Below are positions 19,412 to 28,010 of a DNA stretch of 64,000 nt, piece by piece. The notes under the pieces were generated by a model. It was not told where the DNA came from, made no database searches, and saw only the letters and a list, made by a program, of their open reading frames with translations. Both the position numbers and the translations under genes were made by a program. Position 1 is the stretch's first letter. Every line of letters starts with the position of its first letter. This stretch comes from Magnetospirillum sp902729445. Its GTDB lineage: Bacteria > Pseudomonadota > Alphaproteobacteria > Rhodospirillales > Magnetospirillaceae. The stretch spans positions 1 through 64,000 of the forward strand of contig NZ_CACVCE010000007.1 in NCBI RefSeq assembly GCF_902729445.1. Direction: 5' to 3'.

Positions 19412-20580
19412 TCCGCCGCCTGATCATTCTGGCCGTGCTGGTGCTGACCGCCTTCCCGGTCCGCGCCGCCGAGACCGATCTGGCCGCCGCCGCCCGCACC
19501 CTGGCCGCCCGCGGCGACCAATTGATCGCAGCCTATGACCCGGCCCAGGGCCGCGCCACCGGCGATGCCTTCTCGGACCTTTATTTCGACGTGTTCGAGG
19601 AATCCGGGCTGGAGCAGGCCATCGGGGTGTGCTCGGCCAGCGACAAGACCGCGCTGGAGGCCCTGTTCGGCGAGATCATCGGCCTGGCCGGCCAAGGCCG
19701 CCCGCCGGCCGAGTTGCAGGCCAAGTGGAACACTCTGAAAGCCTTGCTGGAGACCGCCACCCTGGCGGCACTGGAACCGCCGACCGGGCCGTTCCAGGCC
19801 TTCTTGCAATCGCTGCTGATCTTACTGCGCGAAGGCATCGAGGCGATGCTGGTGGTCACCGCCCTGGTCGCCTGGCTGCGCCGGTCGGGCCAGGACGACA
19901 AGATGGGCGTGATTTGGCAGGGCGTCGGCCTGGCCGTCTTGTTCAGCCTGGTCGCCGCCTGGCTGTTCGACCGGGTCATCCACCTGTCGGGCGCGGGACA
20001 GGAGGTGCTGGAAGGGGTGATCTTGCTGGTTGCCGCCATGGTGCTGTTCCATGTCAGCTTCTGGCTGCTGTCCAAACGCGAGGCCGCTGCCTGGCAGGCC
20101 TATGTCCAAGGCCAGGTCGTCGGTGCCGCGCAAAGTGGGCGGTTGTGGACCCTGGGCCTGGCCGCCTTCCTGGCGGTGTTCCGCGAAGGCGCCGAGACCG
20201 TGCTGTTCTATCAAGCCCTGGCCCTGTCATCGCCCGGCCAGGGGCCAGCCCTGGTCGGCGGCTTCGTCGTCGCCGCCATCGCCCTGGCGGTCCTTTACCT
20301 CGCCATGCGCCATCTGTCGCTTCGCCTGCCGCTGGGGCTGTTCTTCACCGCCACCGCCGGCTTGCTGTTCGTGCTGGCGGTATCGTTCGCCGGCAAGGGC
20401 GTGCTGGAATTGCAGGAAGGTCGCTGGCTGCCGATCACCCCGCTGGACGGCTGGCCCAAACTGGAATGGCTGGGCCTGTTCCCCACCGCCGAGGGACTGG
20501 CCGCCCAGGCGCTGCTGCTGACGCCGATGCTGGCCGCCCTGGTCTGGCACGCCGCCCGGCGCAAGAGACGACCGGCATGA
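19408..20580 (+). CDS. FTR1 family high-affinity iron permease
   Basis: 390 residues: signal/anchor (MIRRLIILAVLVLTAFPVRA), a periplasmic helical domain to about residue 130, then seven membrane segments. Both FTR1 iron-transport motifs of the REGxE type are visible: LREGIEAMLVV (about residue 140) and FREGAETVLFYQ (about residue 258). The ATGA overlap with the gene before and with the gene after shows tight coupling. Together with P19 and the polyferredoxin it forms an FtrABCD-like ferrous iron uptake system. Confidence 0.93.
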   Translation: MIRRLIILAVLVLTAFPVRAAETDLAAAARTLAARGDQLIAAYDPAQGRATGDAFSDLYFDVFEESGLEQAIGVCSASDKTALEALFGEIIGLAGQGRPPAELQAKWNTLKALLETATLAALEPPTGPFQAFLQSLLILLREGIEAMLVVTALVAWLRRSGQDDKMGVIWQGVGLAVLFSLVAAWLFDRVIHLSGAGQEVLEGVILLVAAMVLFHVSFWLLSKREAAAWQAYVQGQVVGAAQSGRLWTLGLAAFLAVFREGAETVLFYQALALSSPGQGPALVGGFVVAAIALAVLYLAMRHLSLRLPLGLFFTATAGLLFVLAVSFAGKGVLELQEGRWLPITPLDGWPKLEWLGLFPTAEGLAAQALLLTPMLAALVWHAARRKRRPA

Positions 20581-21887
20581 AGGGGCTGGAAGCCTTCCTG
20601 GTCGCCCATCGCCACCGCCTGGTCTGGCTGCACGCCGCCATGGCGGTGGTGTTCGTCGCGATCATCCTGGTTCCGGTCTTCCTGCCCGATCCGCCGGGCG
20701 ATTCCACGCCGCTGACCCACTGGACCAGCTTCGCCAACTTCGCCCTGTGGGGCCTGTGGTTCCCGCTGGTGTTCCTGTCGGTGATCTTTACCGGCCGCTC
20801 GTGGTGCGGCCTGTTGTGCCCGATGGGGGCGGCGGCCGAATGGGCCAACGCCAAAGGGCCGAAATGGGCCATCCCGGCCTGGCTGCGCTGGGAAGGCACG
20901 CCAGTCGCAAGCTTCCTGGTCGTCACCATCCTGGGCCAGACCGTCGGCGTGCGCGACCATGCGGAAGCGGCGCTGGAAGTGTTCGGCGGCACCCTTCTGG
21001 CCGCCATCCTTTTGGGCTTCCTGTATGGCCGCAAGAAGCGGGCCTGGTGCCGTCACGCCTGCCCGATCGGCCTGCTGTTGGGCGTGTTCTCGCGCCTGGG
21101 CGCGGTGCAGTTCGCCCCCAAGAACCCGGTGCCGGGCGGCGATGCCTGGACCGAAAAGGGCGTCTGCCCGACCATGATCGACCTGCCGCGCAAGCAAGAA
21201 AGCCGCCATTGCATCCAATGCCTGCGCTGCGTCAACCCCCAGGCCAGGGGCGCGCTGGAAATCCGTCTGCGCCGCCCCGGCACCGAGATCGAACGGATCG
21301 CCCACCACCATCCCAACATCGCCGAGGTGTGGTTCTTGTTCCTGGGAACCGGAGTGGCGCTGGGCGGTTTCCTGTGGCTGGTGCTGCCGATCTATCAGGA
21401 ATGGCGCCAGGCGCTGGCGGAATGGGCCATCGAGGCCGAGCTGTACTGGCTGGTCTCTCCCGGTCCGGCCTGGCTGATGAGCGTGCACCCCGAGCGGCGC
21501 GAAGTGTTCCTGTGGCTGGATTTCCTGATGATCTCGGGCTTCATGCTGGGCGTGATGGCGGCGATGACCGCCGTGCTGGCGACGCTCACCGCCGCCATCG
21601 CCCGGCTGTCGGGCCGACCCTTCGCCCAGGTCGGCTATCTGTTCGCCCCGGTGGCCATGGTGTCGTTGGTGGTCGGGTTGGGCGGCACGCTGTTCCAGCC
21701 GCTGGGGCCATGGGCCGGAACCGCAAAGGGCATGTTGTTCCTGGCCGGCATCGTCTGGAGCCTGTGGCTGGGCTGGCGGGTGATGGCGCCCTGCCCGCCG
21801 TTGCGGCGCCTGGTGGCGCTGATTCCCGCGGCCGCCGGGGTGGTGGCCGTCGCTTGGGGCTGGGCGCCGGCACTCTTCGGGGGGTGA
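20577..21887 (+). CDS. Membrane polyferredoxin of the iron uptake system (NapH/NosR-type)
   Basis: 436 residues with about nine membrane segments. Cys motifs WCGLLCPMGA and WCRHACPIGLLLG match the membrane 4Fe-4S proteins NapH/NosR and the FtrD component of FTR1 systems; HCIQCLRCVNP gives a further Cys cluster of ferredoxin type. It probably supplies or removes electrons during iron transfer across the inner membrane. It is the last gene of the operon, overlapping the permease gene by four bases. No transporter-specific substrate motif is seen. Confidence 0.85.
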   Translation: MKGLEAFLVAHRHRLVWLHAAMAVVFVAIILVPVFLPDPPGDSTPLTHWTSFANFALWGLWFPLVFLSVIFTGRSWCGLLCPMGAAAEWANAKGPKWAIPAWLRWEGTPVASFLVVTILGQTVGVRDHAEAALEVFGGTLLAAILLGFLYGRKKRAWCRHACPIGLLLGVFSRLGAVQFAPKNPVPGGDAWTEKGVCPTMIDLPRKQESRHCIQCLRCVNPQARGALEIRLRRPGTEIERIAHHHPNIAEVWFLFLGTGVALGGFLWLVLPIYQEWRQALAEWAIEAELYWLVSPGPAWLMSVHPERREVFLWLDFLMISGFMLGVMAAMTAVLATLTAAIARLSGRPFAQVGYLFAPVAMVSLVVGLGGTLFQPLGPWAGTAKGMLFLAGIVWSLWLGWRVMAPCPPLRRLVALIPAAAGVVAVAWGWAPALFGG

Positions 21888-21945
21888 GCCGTCCCACCCG
21901 GCAGGGGCGTGGCGGCAGGGCACCGGCCTGTCATAGACTTGGCCC

Positions 21946-22650
21946 ATGCTGAACGCCCTGATATTCGACGTCGACGGCACCCTGGCCGAAACCGAGGAAG
22001 CCCACCGCAAGGCCTTCAACCAGACCTTCGCCGAGTTCGGGCTGGACTGGCACTGGGACCCGCTTTTGTACGGGCGCCTGCTGAAGGTGTCGGGCGGCAA
22101 GGAGCGCATGCGCTCGTATGCCGGAGCCAATGTTGACGACACGCTGATCGACGCCCTGCACCGTCGCAAGACCGAGATCTACACGACCTTCGTCGCCACC
22201 GGTGCGGTGCCGCTGCGGCCGGGAATTGAACGGCTGATCACCCAGGCTTTGGAGTGTGGCCTGACGCTGGCGGTGGCCACCACCACCACCCGGGCCAACC
22301 TGCTGGCCCTGCTGGACGGCGCCACCGGCGGGGCCGGCCATGACTGGTTCAAGGTGTTGGCCTGCGCCGACGACGCGCCGATCAAGAAGCCCGACCCGGC
22401 GGTCTATCGCTTCGTGCTGGAACGGCTGGAATTGCCCGCTGTTCGCTGCCTGGCGATCGAGGACACCAGGAACGGCGTGCTGTCGGCCCGGGGCGCCGGT
22501 TTGGATGTGGTGGTGACCCGCAGCACCTATGCCCATGACGAGGACGTCACCGGCGCACTGGCGGTCTATGAGGACCTGTCCTTCGTGGGATTGCCCGACC
22601 TGATGCGGCTCAAGTCTCGGATGGGTTGGGCGGAACCGCCTGCAGCGTGA
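21946..22650 (+). CDS. HAD-family phosphatase, CbbY-like
   Basis: 234 residues. HAD motif I is IFDVDGTLAETEE (residues 6-18), motif II VATTTTR, motif III KKPDPAVYRFVLERL and motif IV IEDTRNG. The cap has the KVSGGKERM signature of CbbY-type enzymes, which hydrolyse xylulose 1,5-bisphosphate or related sugar phosphates. No RuBisCO gene is nearby, so the physiological substrate is uncertain. Its 3' end overlaps the convergent histidine kinase gene by 41 bp. Confidence 0.87.
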   Translation: MLNALIFDVDGTLAETEEAHRKAFNQTFAEFGLDWHWDPLLYGRLLKVSGGKERMRSYAGANVDDTLIDALHRRKTEIYTTFVATGAVPLRPGIERLITQALECGLTLAVATTTTRANLLALLDGATGGAGHDWFKVLACADDAPIKKPDPAVYRFVLERLELPAVRCLAIEDTRNGVLSARGAGLDVVVTRSTYAHDEDVTGALAVYEDLSFVGLPDLMRLKSRMGWAEPPAA

Positions 22651-24784
22651 AAGTGAAGGTCGCCCCCTCGCCCGCCACCGACTGCACCCAGATCTGGCCG
22701 CCATGGCGCTCGACGATGCGCTTGCACATCGCCAGCCCGATGCCGGTGCCGTCATATTCCGCCCGGGTGTGCAGCCGCTGGAAGATGCGGAAGATGCGGT
22801 CGAAATATTGCGGCTCGATGCCGATGCCGTTGTCGGCAACCGATAGCCGCCAGTATCCGTCGTCGGCCTCGGCGGTCACGGCGATCCGCACCGGGCGGAC
22901 CGGCGAGCGGTACTTGATGGCGTTGGCAATCAGGTTCTGAAACACGCTGACCAATTGCTCGCGGTCGCCACGGACCACCGGCAATCGATCAAGGTCGACC
23001 GATATCGCCGCCCCGCTTTCGCGGATCGCCACCGTCAGGTTGCGCAGCACGTCGCTCATCACCTGGGCCAAATTTGTCGCCGCCAACGGATTGCCGTGAC
23101 GCTGAATGCGCGAGAATCCCAGCAGGTCCAGCACCAGCCGATCCAGCCGCACGGCCCCCTCGCGGGCGAAATCCAGGAACTCGCGGCCATCGGCGTCCAA
23201 GAGGTCGCCATAGCGCCGCTCCAGCAGCGTCAGATACGAGCTGACCATGCGTAACGGCTCGCGCAGATCGTGACTGGCGACATAGGCGAATTGTTCGAGG
23301 TCGTTGTTCGACACCTCGACCTCGCTGATATAGCGGGCGATCTTTTCCTCGGCCGCCTTCTGGTCGGTGATGTCGGAATGAAAGCCGACCACCCGCGCCG
23401 GCTCCGAGGCCGCGCGAGCGACATTGAAGGCGTGGGCCGCCAGCCATCGCACCTCGCCATCGGCCCGGACGATGCGAAATTCCGTGCCGTAATCGTCTTC
23501 GCCGCCATGTTCGGCCACTACCGCCCGAACGGACTCGACATCCTCGGGATGCAGCCAGGACAGCCATCGATCGGGATTTTCCAGCAATTCCTGGCGCGAA
23601 CGGCCCCAGATGCGCTCGAAGGACGGGCTGATATAGTCGAAATGGCGGTATTGCGGGTCGGCGACGAAGAAGACCTGGTCGATGTTCTCGGCCAATTCGC
23701 GGAACCGCGCCTCGCTGGCCCGAAGCGAGCGCGTCATATCCACCGCCAGCGCCTGGGCGCGCGCCCGAGTGGTGGCCAGCGACCACACGATCAGCGTCAA
23801 CAGCAGGCTGACCAGAAGTCCGCCGACCAGGGTCTGGCGGGGCAGCGCTCCCTCGGCGGCCTGGGCGAATCCCGGCAGCATGGCGTAGATCACCGTCCAG
23901 GTCCGCCCGCCGATCTGCACGGCGCGCTGGGCCTGATGGCTGGCGAACGAGACCTCGATGTCGGGATGGCTGTCAAAATAAAGCCCGTCGGCGGTGGCCT
24001 CGGCCCCGTCATAGACCCGCACCTCGACATCGTTCAGATCGGCCGGCAGGATGGTGCGCATCAACACGCCGACCCGGCAGCCGGCGGTGGCGAAGCCCAG
24101 CAGCCGGGCGCGGCGTTCCTCGATCGTGTCGGGAATCGCGGCACCTTGATAGATCGCCTGATACATCAGGAAAGCCGGCGTCGGCTTGTCGTCGATGACC
24201 AAATTCAGCTTGCCGGTGATCTGAATGGCGCCGCTGTCCCTGGCCGCTTCCAAGGTGGCGCGGCGCACCGGGTGGACCCAACTGTCGGACCCGATCACCG
24301 GCAGATTCGAGGGCGTGCGCGGCTCGACGCTGGTGACGATGGTGTAATAGGGCCGCTCGCCGGGCGGCTTGACCTGGAAACCGGGCTCGAAGGTCGCGAC
24401 CTCGCGCTCGAGCGCGGTCCGCTGCTCGCCCGGGACCGAGCGGATATAGACCGTGCCGGTCAGGCCGGGATAGATGCTTTCGACCTGCAGGGTCTGGTTG
24501 ACCCGCGCCCAGTCGGCGCGGCTGGGATGGCCCGACGCCGACACCATCGCCTGGATCCCGCGCAACACCTGGGGATAGGCGACCATGCGCTGTTCCAGCA
24601 CGGTCTGCAACTCGGCGACACGGGCGTCGAAGCGACTGGCGACCAGGCGATCGACCTCGTCCTTCGAGGCGCGCCAGGCGAACAGGCTGACCGCCACTCC
24701 AACCAACAGGGCGACAGCCGCAAGGGCCAAAGGCCGCAAGGACGACGGAAGCGCTTGATCTTCGCTGGGTGACGGGCCGGCCAA
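22610..24784 (-). CDS. CHASE-PAS sensor histidine kinase
   Basis: 724 residues. A membrane segment (residues about 18-36) is followed by a periplasmic CHASE domain (about 80-270, with YPGLTGTVYIRSVPG and PVRRATLEAARDSG), a second membrane segment (about 315-335) and a PAS domain (FRELAENIDQVFFV, 360-480). The HisKA box is FAYVASHDLREPLRMVSSYL with the phosphoacceptor His, and the ATPase has N (NLIANAIKY), G1 (VADNGIGI) and G2 (DGTGIGLAMCKRI). This DLREPL variant resembles phytochrome-like and Cph1-type kinases. The partner response regulator is not adjacent, and the signal is unknown. Confidence 0.9.
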   Translation of the reverse strand: MAGPSPSEDQALPSSLRPLALAAVALLVGVAVSLFAWRASKDEVDRLVASRFDARVAELQTVLEQRMVAYPQVLRGIQAMVSASGHPSRADWARVNQTLQVESIYPGLTGTVYIRSVPGEQRTALEREVATFEPGFQVKPPGERPYYTIVTSVEPRTPSNLPVIGSDSWVHPVRRATLEAARDSGAIQITGKLNLVIDDKPTPAFLMYQAIYQGAAIPDTIEERRARLLGFATAGCRVGVLMRTILPADLNDVEVRVYDGAEATADGLYFDSHPDIEVSFASHQAQRAVQIGGRTWTVIYAMLPGFAQAAEGALPRQTLVGGLLVSLLLTLIVWSLATTRARAQALAVDMTRSLRASEARFRELAENIDQVFFVADPQYRHFDYISPSFERIWGRSRQELLENPDRWLSWLHPEDVESVRAVVAEHGGEDDYGTEFRIVRADGEVRWLAAHAFNVARAASEPARVVGFHSDITDQKAAEEKIARYISEVEVSNNDLEQFAYVASHDLREPLRMVSSYLTLLERRYGDLLDADGREFLDFAREGAVRLDRLVLDLLGFSRIQRHGNPLAATNLAQVMSDVLRNLTVAIRESGAAISVDLDRLPVVRGDREQLVSVFQNLIANAIKYRSPVRPVRIAVTAEADDGYWRLSVADNGIGIEPQYFDRIFRIFQRLHTRAEYDGTGIGLAMCKRIVERHGGQIWVQSVAGEGATFTFTLQAVPPNPSET

Positions 24785-24872
24785 TCCTGGAGTTCCCCTT
24801 CGCGGTCGCCGCCCATCCTACCCGAAAGTCAAGGTCGGGACCACATCAATGGAAATCAGGACCGCGTTCATG

Positions 24873-25370
24873 TCAGCCGACCACTTGCCGGTAGGTATCA
24901 GCCAGGCGAGCATCGACCTCGGGTTCGACCAGGGCGGAAATCGCCGCCAGCAGCCCCATCTCTTCCTTTTGGATGTGGAAAATCTCGCGCTCGACCAGTT
25001 CGCCCCCGGCATCGCGGAAGTTGCGCCAGGTCTCGTCGGTGAAGCCCTGCTCCTGCGCGGCCACGGCGATGTCGGCGACCTGCAGGGCCAGCGGCAGGAT
25101 CGAGCGGTGCTCGTGGGTCAGCATCATGACGATGCCGGTCTCGCCCTGTTCGACGAACACCGGGAACAGGTGGTTTTCCTCGAAACCGAAATGCTTCTCG
25201 ACCTCGGCCTTCAAGGTACGCGCCAGCCGCTTCAAATGGAAACGCAGATCGTCATCGACCACCGGCGTCTTGCGATGCTTGCCCAACAATTCTTCAAGGC
25301 CCTGCAGGGTCTCGATGGTGGACATGTGATCCTGGTGCAGAAGCGCACCGATCTGGGTCTGGTTCAACAT
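24873..25370 (-). CDS. Hemerythrin domain-containing protein
   Basis: 165 residues, mostly one hemerythrin four-helix bundle. Candidate iron ligands are His14 (LLHQDHMST), the pair HFGFEENHLF around residues 61-68, and THEHRSIL with a later EREIFHIQKEE. Hemerythrins of this type bind O2 or NO and can protect or repair iron centres. Its start codon overlaps the stop of the preceding membrane protein gene (TGATG), so it is the last gene of an operon with a NnrS-like protein and a DUF2249 protein, pointing to NO or low-oxygen stress. Confidence 0.85.
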   Translation of the reverse strand: MLNQTQIGALLHQDHMSTIETLQGLEELLGKHRKTPVVDDDLRFHLKRLARTLKAEVEKHFGFEENHLFPVFVEQGETGIVMMLTHEHRSILPLALQVADIAVAAQEQGFTDETWRNFRDAGGELVEREIFHIQKEEMGLLAAISALVEPEVDARLADTYRQVVG

Positions 25371-26659
25371 CAGGGGGTTCCTTTGTTCTTTGCGTTTTCA
25401 TAAGCCAGGTAGCGACGCATCATCACCCAGGTAAACGACGCGAACGACACCGCCCCCACCAGGCCCAGAACGGCCCCGGCGGTCAGGACGGGCGGCGATT
25501 TGACAATCAGACCCACGGCCAACAGCAAGACCGCCCCGCCGTGGCAAAACACATGGACCGTCAGCGCCGGCTCCCATACCAGATGGGACAACAGAACCGG
25601 TTTTCCACCATTGGCCCCCGAATGCATCGAGGCCAGGAACGGCATGATCCGCTGCAAGATGCCGGTGACGAAGGACAGCAGCCATCCGAACACCAGCAAA
25701 AGCCCCCATAACGGGGCGGTGACGTCGGGGGCCAGGCCAAAGGCCAGGGCAATGGCGGCCAGCAGCCCGAGCGGCAACAGGACCCAGGCGGCCTTGACCA
25801 GTCGGAAGAAGGTTTCCAGGCGCTTGCGCATCCGCCCCTTCAGCACCGCGGCCTGGGCCTTCAGATAGACGAACACGGCGCCCAGGCCGACCACGGCGCC
25901 AAGGGCCGAAATCGGCCCCCATCCGGCCAGCGCGCCGCCGACACCCAGCACCAGGGCCACGGCCGACAGCAACGCGGTCCGCTTGCCGACCACGTCGGGG
26001 ACCCCTTGCGACAACACGAACATCGGAATCAGCACATAGCTGAAGCCCATGGCCAGCATGCCCATGAAACCATAGCCCGCGACCATGGCGTGGGCGGCGG
26101 CGAAGGCGGCGCGATCGGGCAGGAAGCCCTGGTCGATATCGACCACCAGAACCAGCCCCAGACCGGCCAGCACCGCCAGCGACGCCACCGCCAGCCAGGC
26201 ATGGCGGGTGACGCCCGGCAGGTCCGAAACCTGCATCAGATTGCGACCGATCAGGATGCCGAACAAGGCCAGCCCCGCCACCGTCAGGGTGGCACCGCCA
26301 TGCAGCGCCCAGGCCAGCCCGGTCGCCAGGCCCAGCGACAGGACCAGGACCCCCGGGGTGAACAACACCCAGGTCAGGCGGCAGGCCCACACCGGACCCA
26401 ACTGGCGCCGGGTCGCCACCGGCAGCATCTGAAAGGCGGCCCCCATGCCGGCCATGGCCAGCACACCCAGGGTGATCAGGTGCAGTCCGGCCAGCGGCAG
26501 GCCAAGCCCGCCCGTGAAGCCGGCCAGATCGCCGGCCCCGGCGGCCAGGACGGCCCATCCGACCACATGCAGCAATGTGGCGGTGGCGAAGAAGCGAAAG
26601 GGCACCGACGGCGGCAACAGCCGGTCCTTCGCACCCATCATGAAGGCGCCGGCAAACAT
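25370..26659 (-). CDS. Heme-copper-oxidase-like/NnrS-like membrane protein
   Basis: 429 residues from ATG 26659 (MFAGAFMMG), with about twelve membrane segments. Segments such as GLHLITLGVLAMAGMGAAFQ, AHAMVAGYGFMGMLAMGFSY and VWEPALTVHVFCHGG carry His in membrane positions, similar to NnrS and to subunit-I-like relatives. A link to NO or oxygen metabolism is supported by the neighbours: DUF2249 (before), hemerythrin (after), and two Crp/Fnr regulators. Start and stop codons overlap with both neighbours. Exact family membership needs a profile search; the long reading frame extending further upstream is not used because it overlaps DUF2249 coding sequence. Confidence 0.6.
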   Translation of the reverse strand: MFAGAFMMGAKDRLLPPSVPFRFFATATLLHVVGWAVLAAGAGDLAGFTGGLGLPLAGLHLITLGVLAMAGMGAAFQMLPVATRRQLGPVWACRLTWVLFTPGVLVLSLGLATGLAWALHGGATLTVAGLALFGILIGRNLMQVSDLPGVTRHAWLAVASLAVLAGLGLVLVVDIDQGFLPDRAAFAAAHAMVAGYGFMGMLAMGFSYVLIPMFVLSQGVPDVVGKRTALLSAVALVLGVGGALAGWGPISALGAVVGLGAVFVYLKAQAAVLKGRMRKRLETFFRLVKAAWVLLPLGLLAAIALAFGLAPDVTAPLWGLLLVFGWLLSFVTGILQRIMPFLASMHSGANGGKPVLLSHLVWEPALTVHVFCHGGAVLLLAVGLIVKSPPVLTAGAVLGLVGAVSFASFTWVMMRRYLAYENAKNKGTP

Positions 26660-27255
26660 CAGGCCGCTTTCTCCAACCAAAGCCGAACGTCGGCGAAATC
26701 CTCGGTGGAGCGGACCACCCGCCAGCCGCGCTCGGCCAATTCCGGAATCAGGAATTGCGGCAGACGCTCGTGGTGGACCACCAGCGCCGCCAATTCGGGG
26801 TGACCGTCGATCAGGCGCAGAATGGCCAGCATCGGCAGGGGTGGCGTCAACTTGCGCACATCGACATGCAGGCCGTCTTCCTCGGACCAGGTCAAGGCCC
26901 CTTCCGGCAGCATCTCGATTTCGGCGTCGCGCTCCCAATCCTGGCCGCCATCCATGTGGAAGAACACCCGCCAATGGGCCGAAGTCAGCCTGCGGCCATA
27001 GGACGAGAAGCCACGCGCGGCCAGCACGCGACGCAAGGGGGACGGATTGAACGGAGCGTCGATCACCAGGAAGCCGCCGAATTCGACCCGCTCGGCGGCG
27101 TCGAGGATCAGGCCCAAGGGGTCCTCGCCATCGGCCAGCGAGGGGCGGACATCGAGGATGGGGGCGTCAAGGGCCTGGGCCAGCCACCCCGGCGGCCCTC
27201 CCGCCTCTCGTCCGCTACTCTCCATCAATTCGGCCATGCGCGTGCCTTCATCCAA
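26659..27255 (-). CDS. DUF2249 domain protein (two tandem domains)
   Basis: 198 residues from TTG 27255, which has AGGAG five bases upstream; ATG 27237 is an alternative lacking a close ribosome binding site. Two DUF2249-like units are visible: residues about 35-100 (ILDVRPSLADGEDPLGLIL, with FLVIDAPFNPSPLRRVL) and about 125-195 (HVDVRKLTPPLPMLAILRLI, then LVVHHERLPQFLIPELAERG). DUF2249 proteins usually travel with hemerythrin and NO-related genes in denitrifiers. The stop overlaps the start of the membrane protein gene by one base. Confidence 0.8.
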   Translation of the reverse strand: MDEGTRMAELMESSGREAGGPPGWLAQALDAPILDVRPSLADGEDPLGLILDAAERVEFGGFLVIDAPFNPSPLRRVLAARGFSSYGRRLTSAHWRVFFHMDGGQDWERDAEIEMLPEGALTWSEEDGLHVDVRKLTPPLPMLAILRLIDGHPELAALVVHHERLPQFLIPELAERGWRVVRSTEDFADVRLWLEKAA

Positions 27256-27292
27256 GCTCTCCTGACCCTGCGGGAGCGCCGGTTTCCAATCC

Positions 27293-27306
27293 TTGACGTT
27301 CGTTAA
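27293..27306 (-). promoter_or_regulatory. Possible Crp/Fnr-type site before the DUF2249 operon
   Basis: On the minus strand TTAACGAACGTCAA has half-sites TTAAC and GTCAA separated by four bases, close to the TTGAT-N4-ATCAA / TTGAC-N4-GTCAA pattern bound by FNR/DNR-type proteins. It lies 38 bp before the DUF2249 start and overlaps the stop codon of the Crp/Fnr gene. The tandem Crp/Fnr regulators make an FNR/DNR-type control plausible, but one half-site deviates. Confidence 0.35.
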
Positions 27307-28004
27307 GGGAGATCGTTGGCCCCTTCGCGGACCAAGCGGCGCAACGCGTCGAGATCGGTCAACACCACCTCGCGGCCATGGCTTTCGACGCCCACCGATT
27401 TCAGCCGCGCCAAGGCGCGCGACAGGGATTCCGGGGCGATTCCGATGCGGCTGGCCAGCACCGCCTTGGTGATCGGCAGCCGCACCTGGGCCGAGCCTTC
27501 CTGGTCCTTGGCCAGGGCCAGCAGGAACGAAGCCAGGCGCTGGCCGGGCGACTTGCTTTTCAGTTCGGTGATTTCCTGGATCATCCGCAGCTGCCAGCGC
27601 GACAGACCGGACAGCAGATGCAAGCCCAGCTTGGGATTTTCGGCCAGCCGCTTCAAGAACGGCGCCGCCGGCACATGGGCCAGCCGCGAGCCCGCCACCA
27701 CCTCGCAATTCAACGGGAACTTGCCCGACGAGAACATCGCCGCCTCGGCGAAGGTGGCGATACCGTCGAACACCTCGATGATCGACTGGTCGCCGGTCTC
27801 GGTCAGGGCGAAGATGTTGACGCGGCCCGCCAGCACCACGAAAAACCGATCGGCCGGGTCGCCCTGGCTGAACAGCAATTCGGTCTCGGGATAGGTGACC
27901 ACGCTGGCCGAGCCGACCAGCATCTCCAATTCGCCCGCCCCCAGGGCGGCGAACAACGGCGCCTTGGCGCACAAAGCCAGATCGGCAGCGGAAAGACCGG
28001 CCAT
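27303..28004 (-). CDS. Crp/Fnr family regulator (copy 2 of a tandem pair)
   Basis: 233 residues: cNMP-binding-like beta roll (residues about 15-125, with YPETELLFSQGDPADRFFVV and GRVNIFALTE) and a C-terminal winged helix (about 165-225) with recognition-helix motif PESLSRALARLKSVGV. There is no N-terminal Cys cluster, so it is not a classical 4Fe-4S FNR; DNR/NnrR or heme-binding regulators lack it too. It lies 6 bp after the paralogous regulator gene and precedes the DUF2249/hemerythrin operon. Confidence 0.87.
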   Translation of the reverse strand: MAGLSAADLALCAKAPLFAALGAGELEMLVGSASVVTYPETELLFSQGDPADRFFVVLAGRVNIFALTETGDQSIIEVFDGIATFAEAAMFSSGKFPLNCEVVAGSRLAHVPAAPFLKRLAENPKLGLHLLSGLSRWQLRMIQEITELKSKSPGQRLASFLLALAKDQEGSAQVRLPITKAVLASRIGIAPESLSRALARLKSVGVESHGREVVLTDLDALRRLVREGANDLP

Positions 28005-28010
28005 TCTTCC

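Noticed and set aside
22610..22650. Overlap between the phosphatase and histidine kinase genes, considered as a frameshift
   Set aside because: Both products are full length with family-typical C-termini; a 41-bp convergent overlap is normal in compact genomes.
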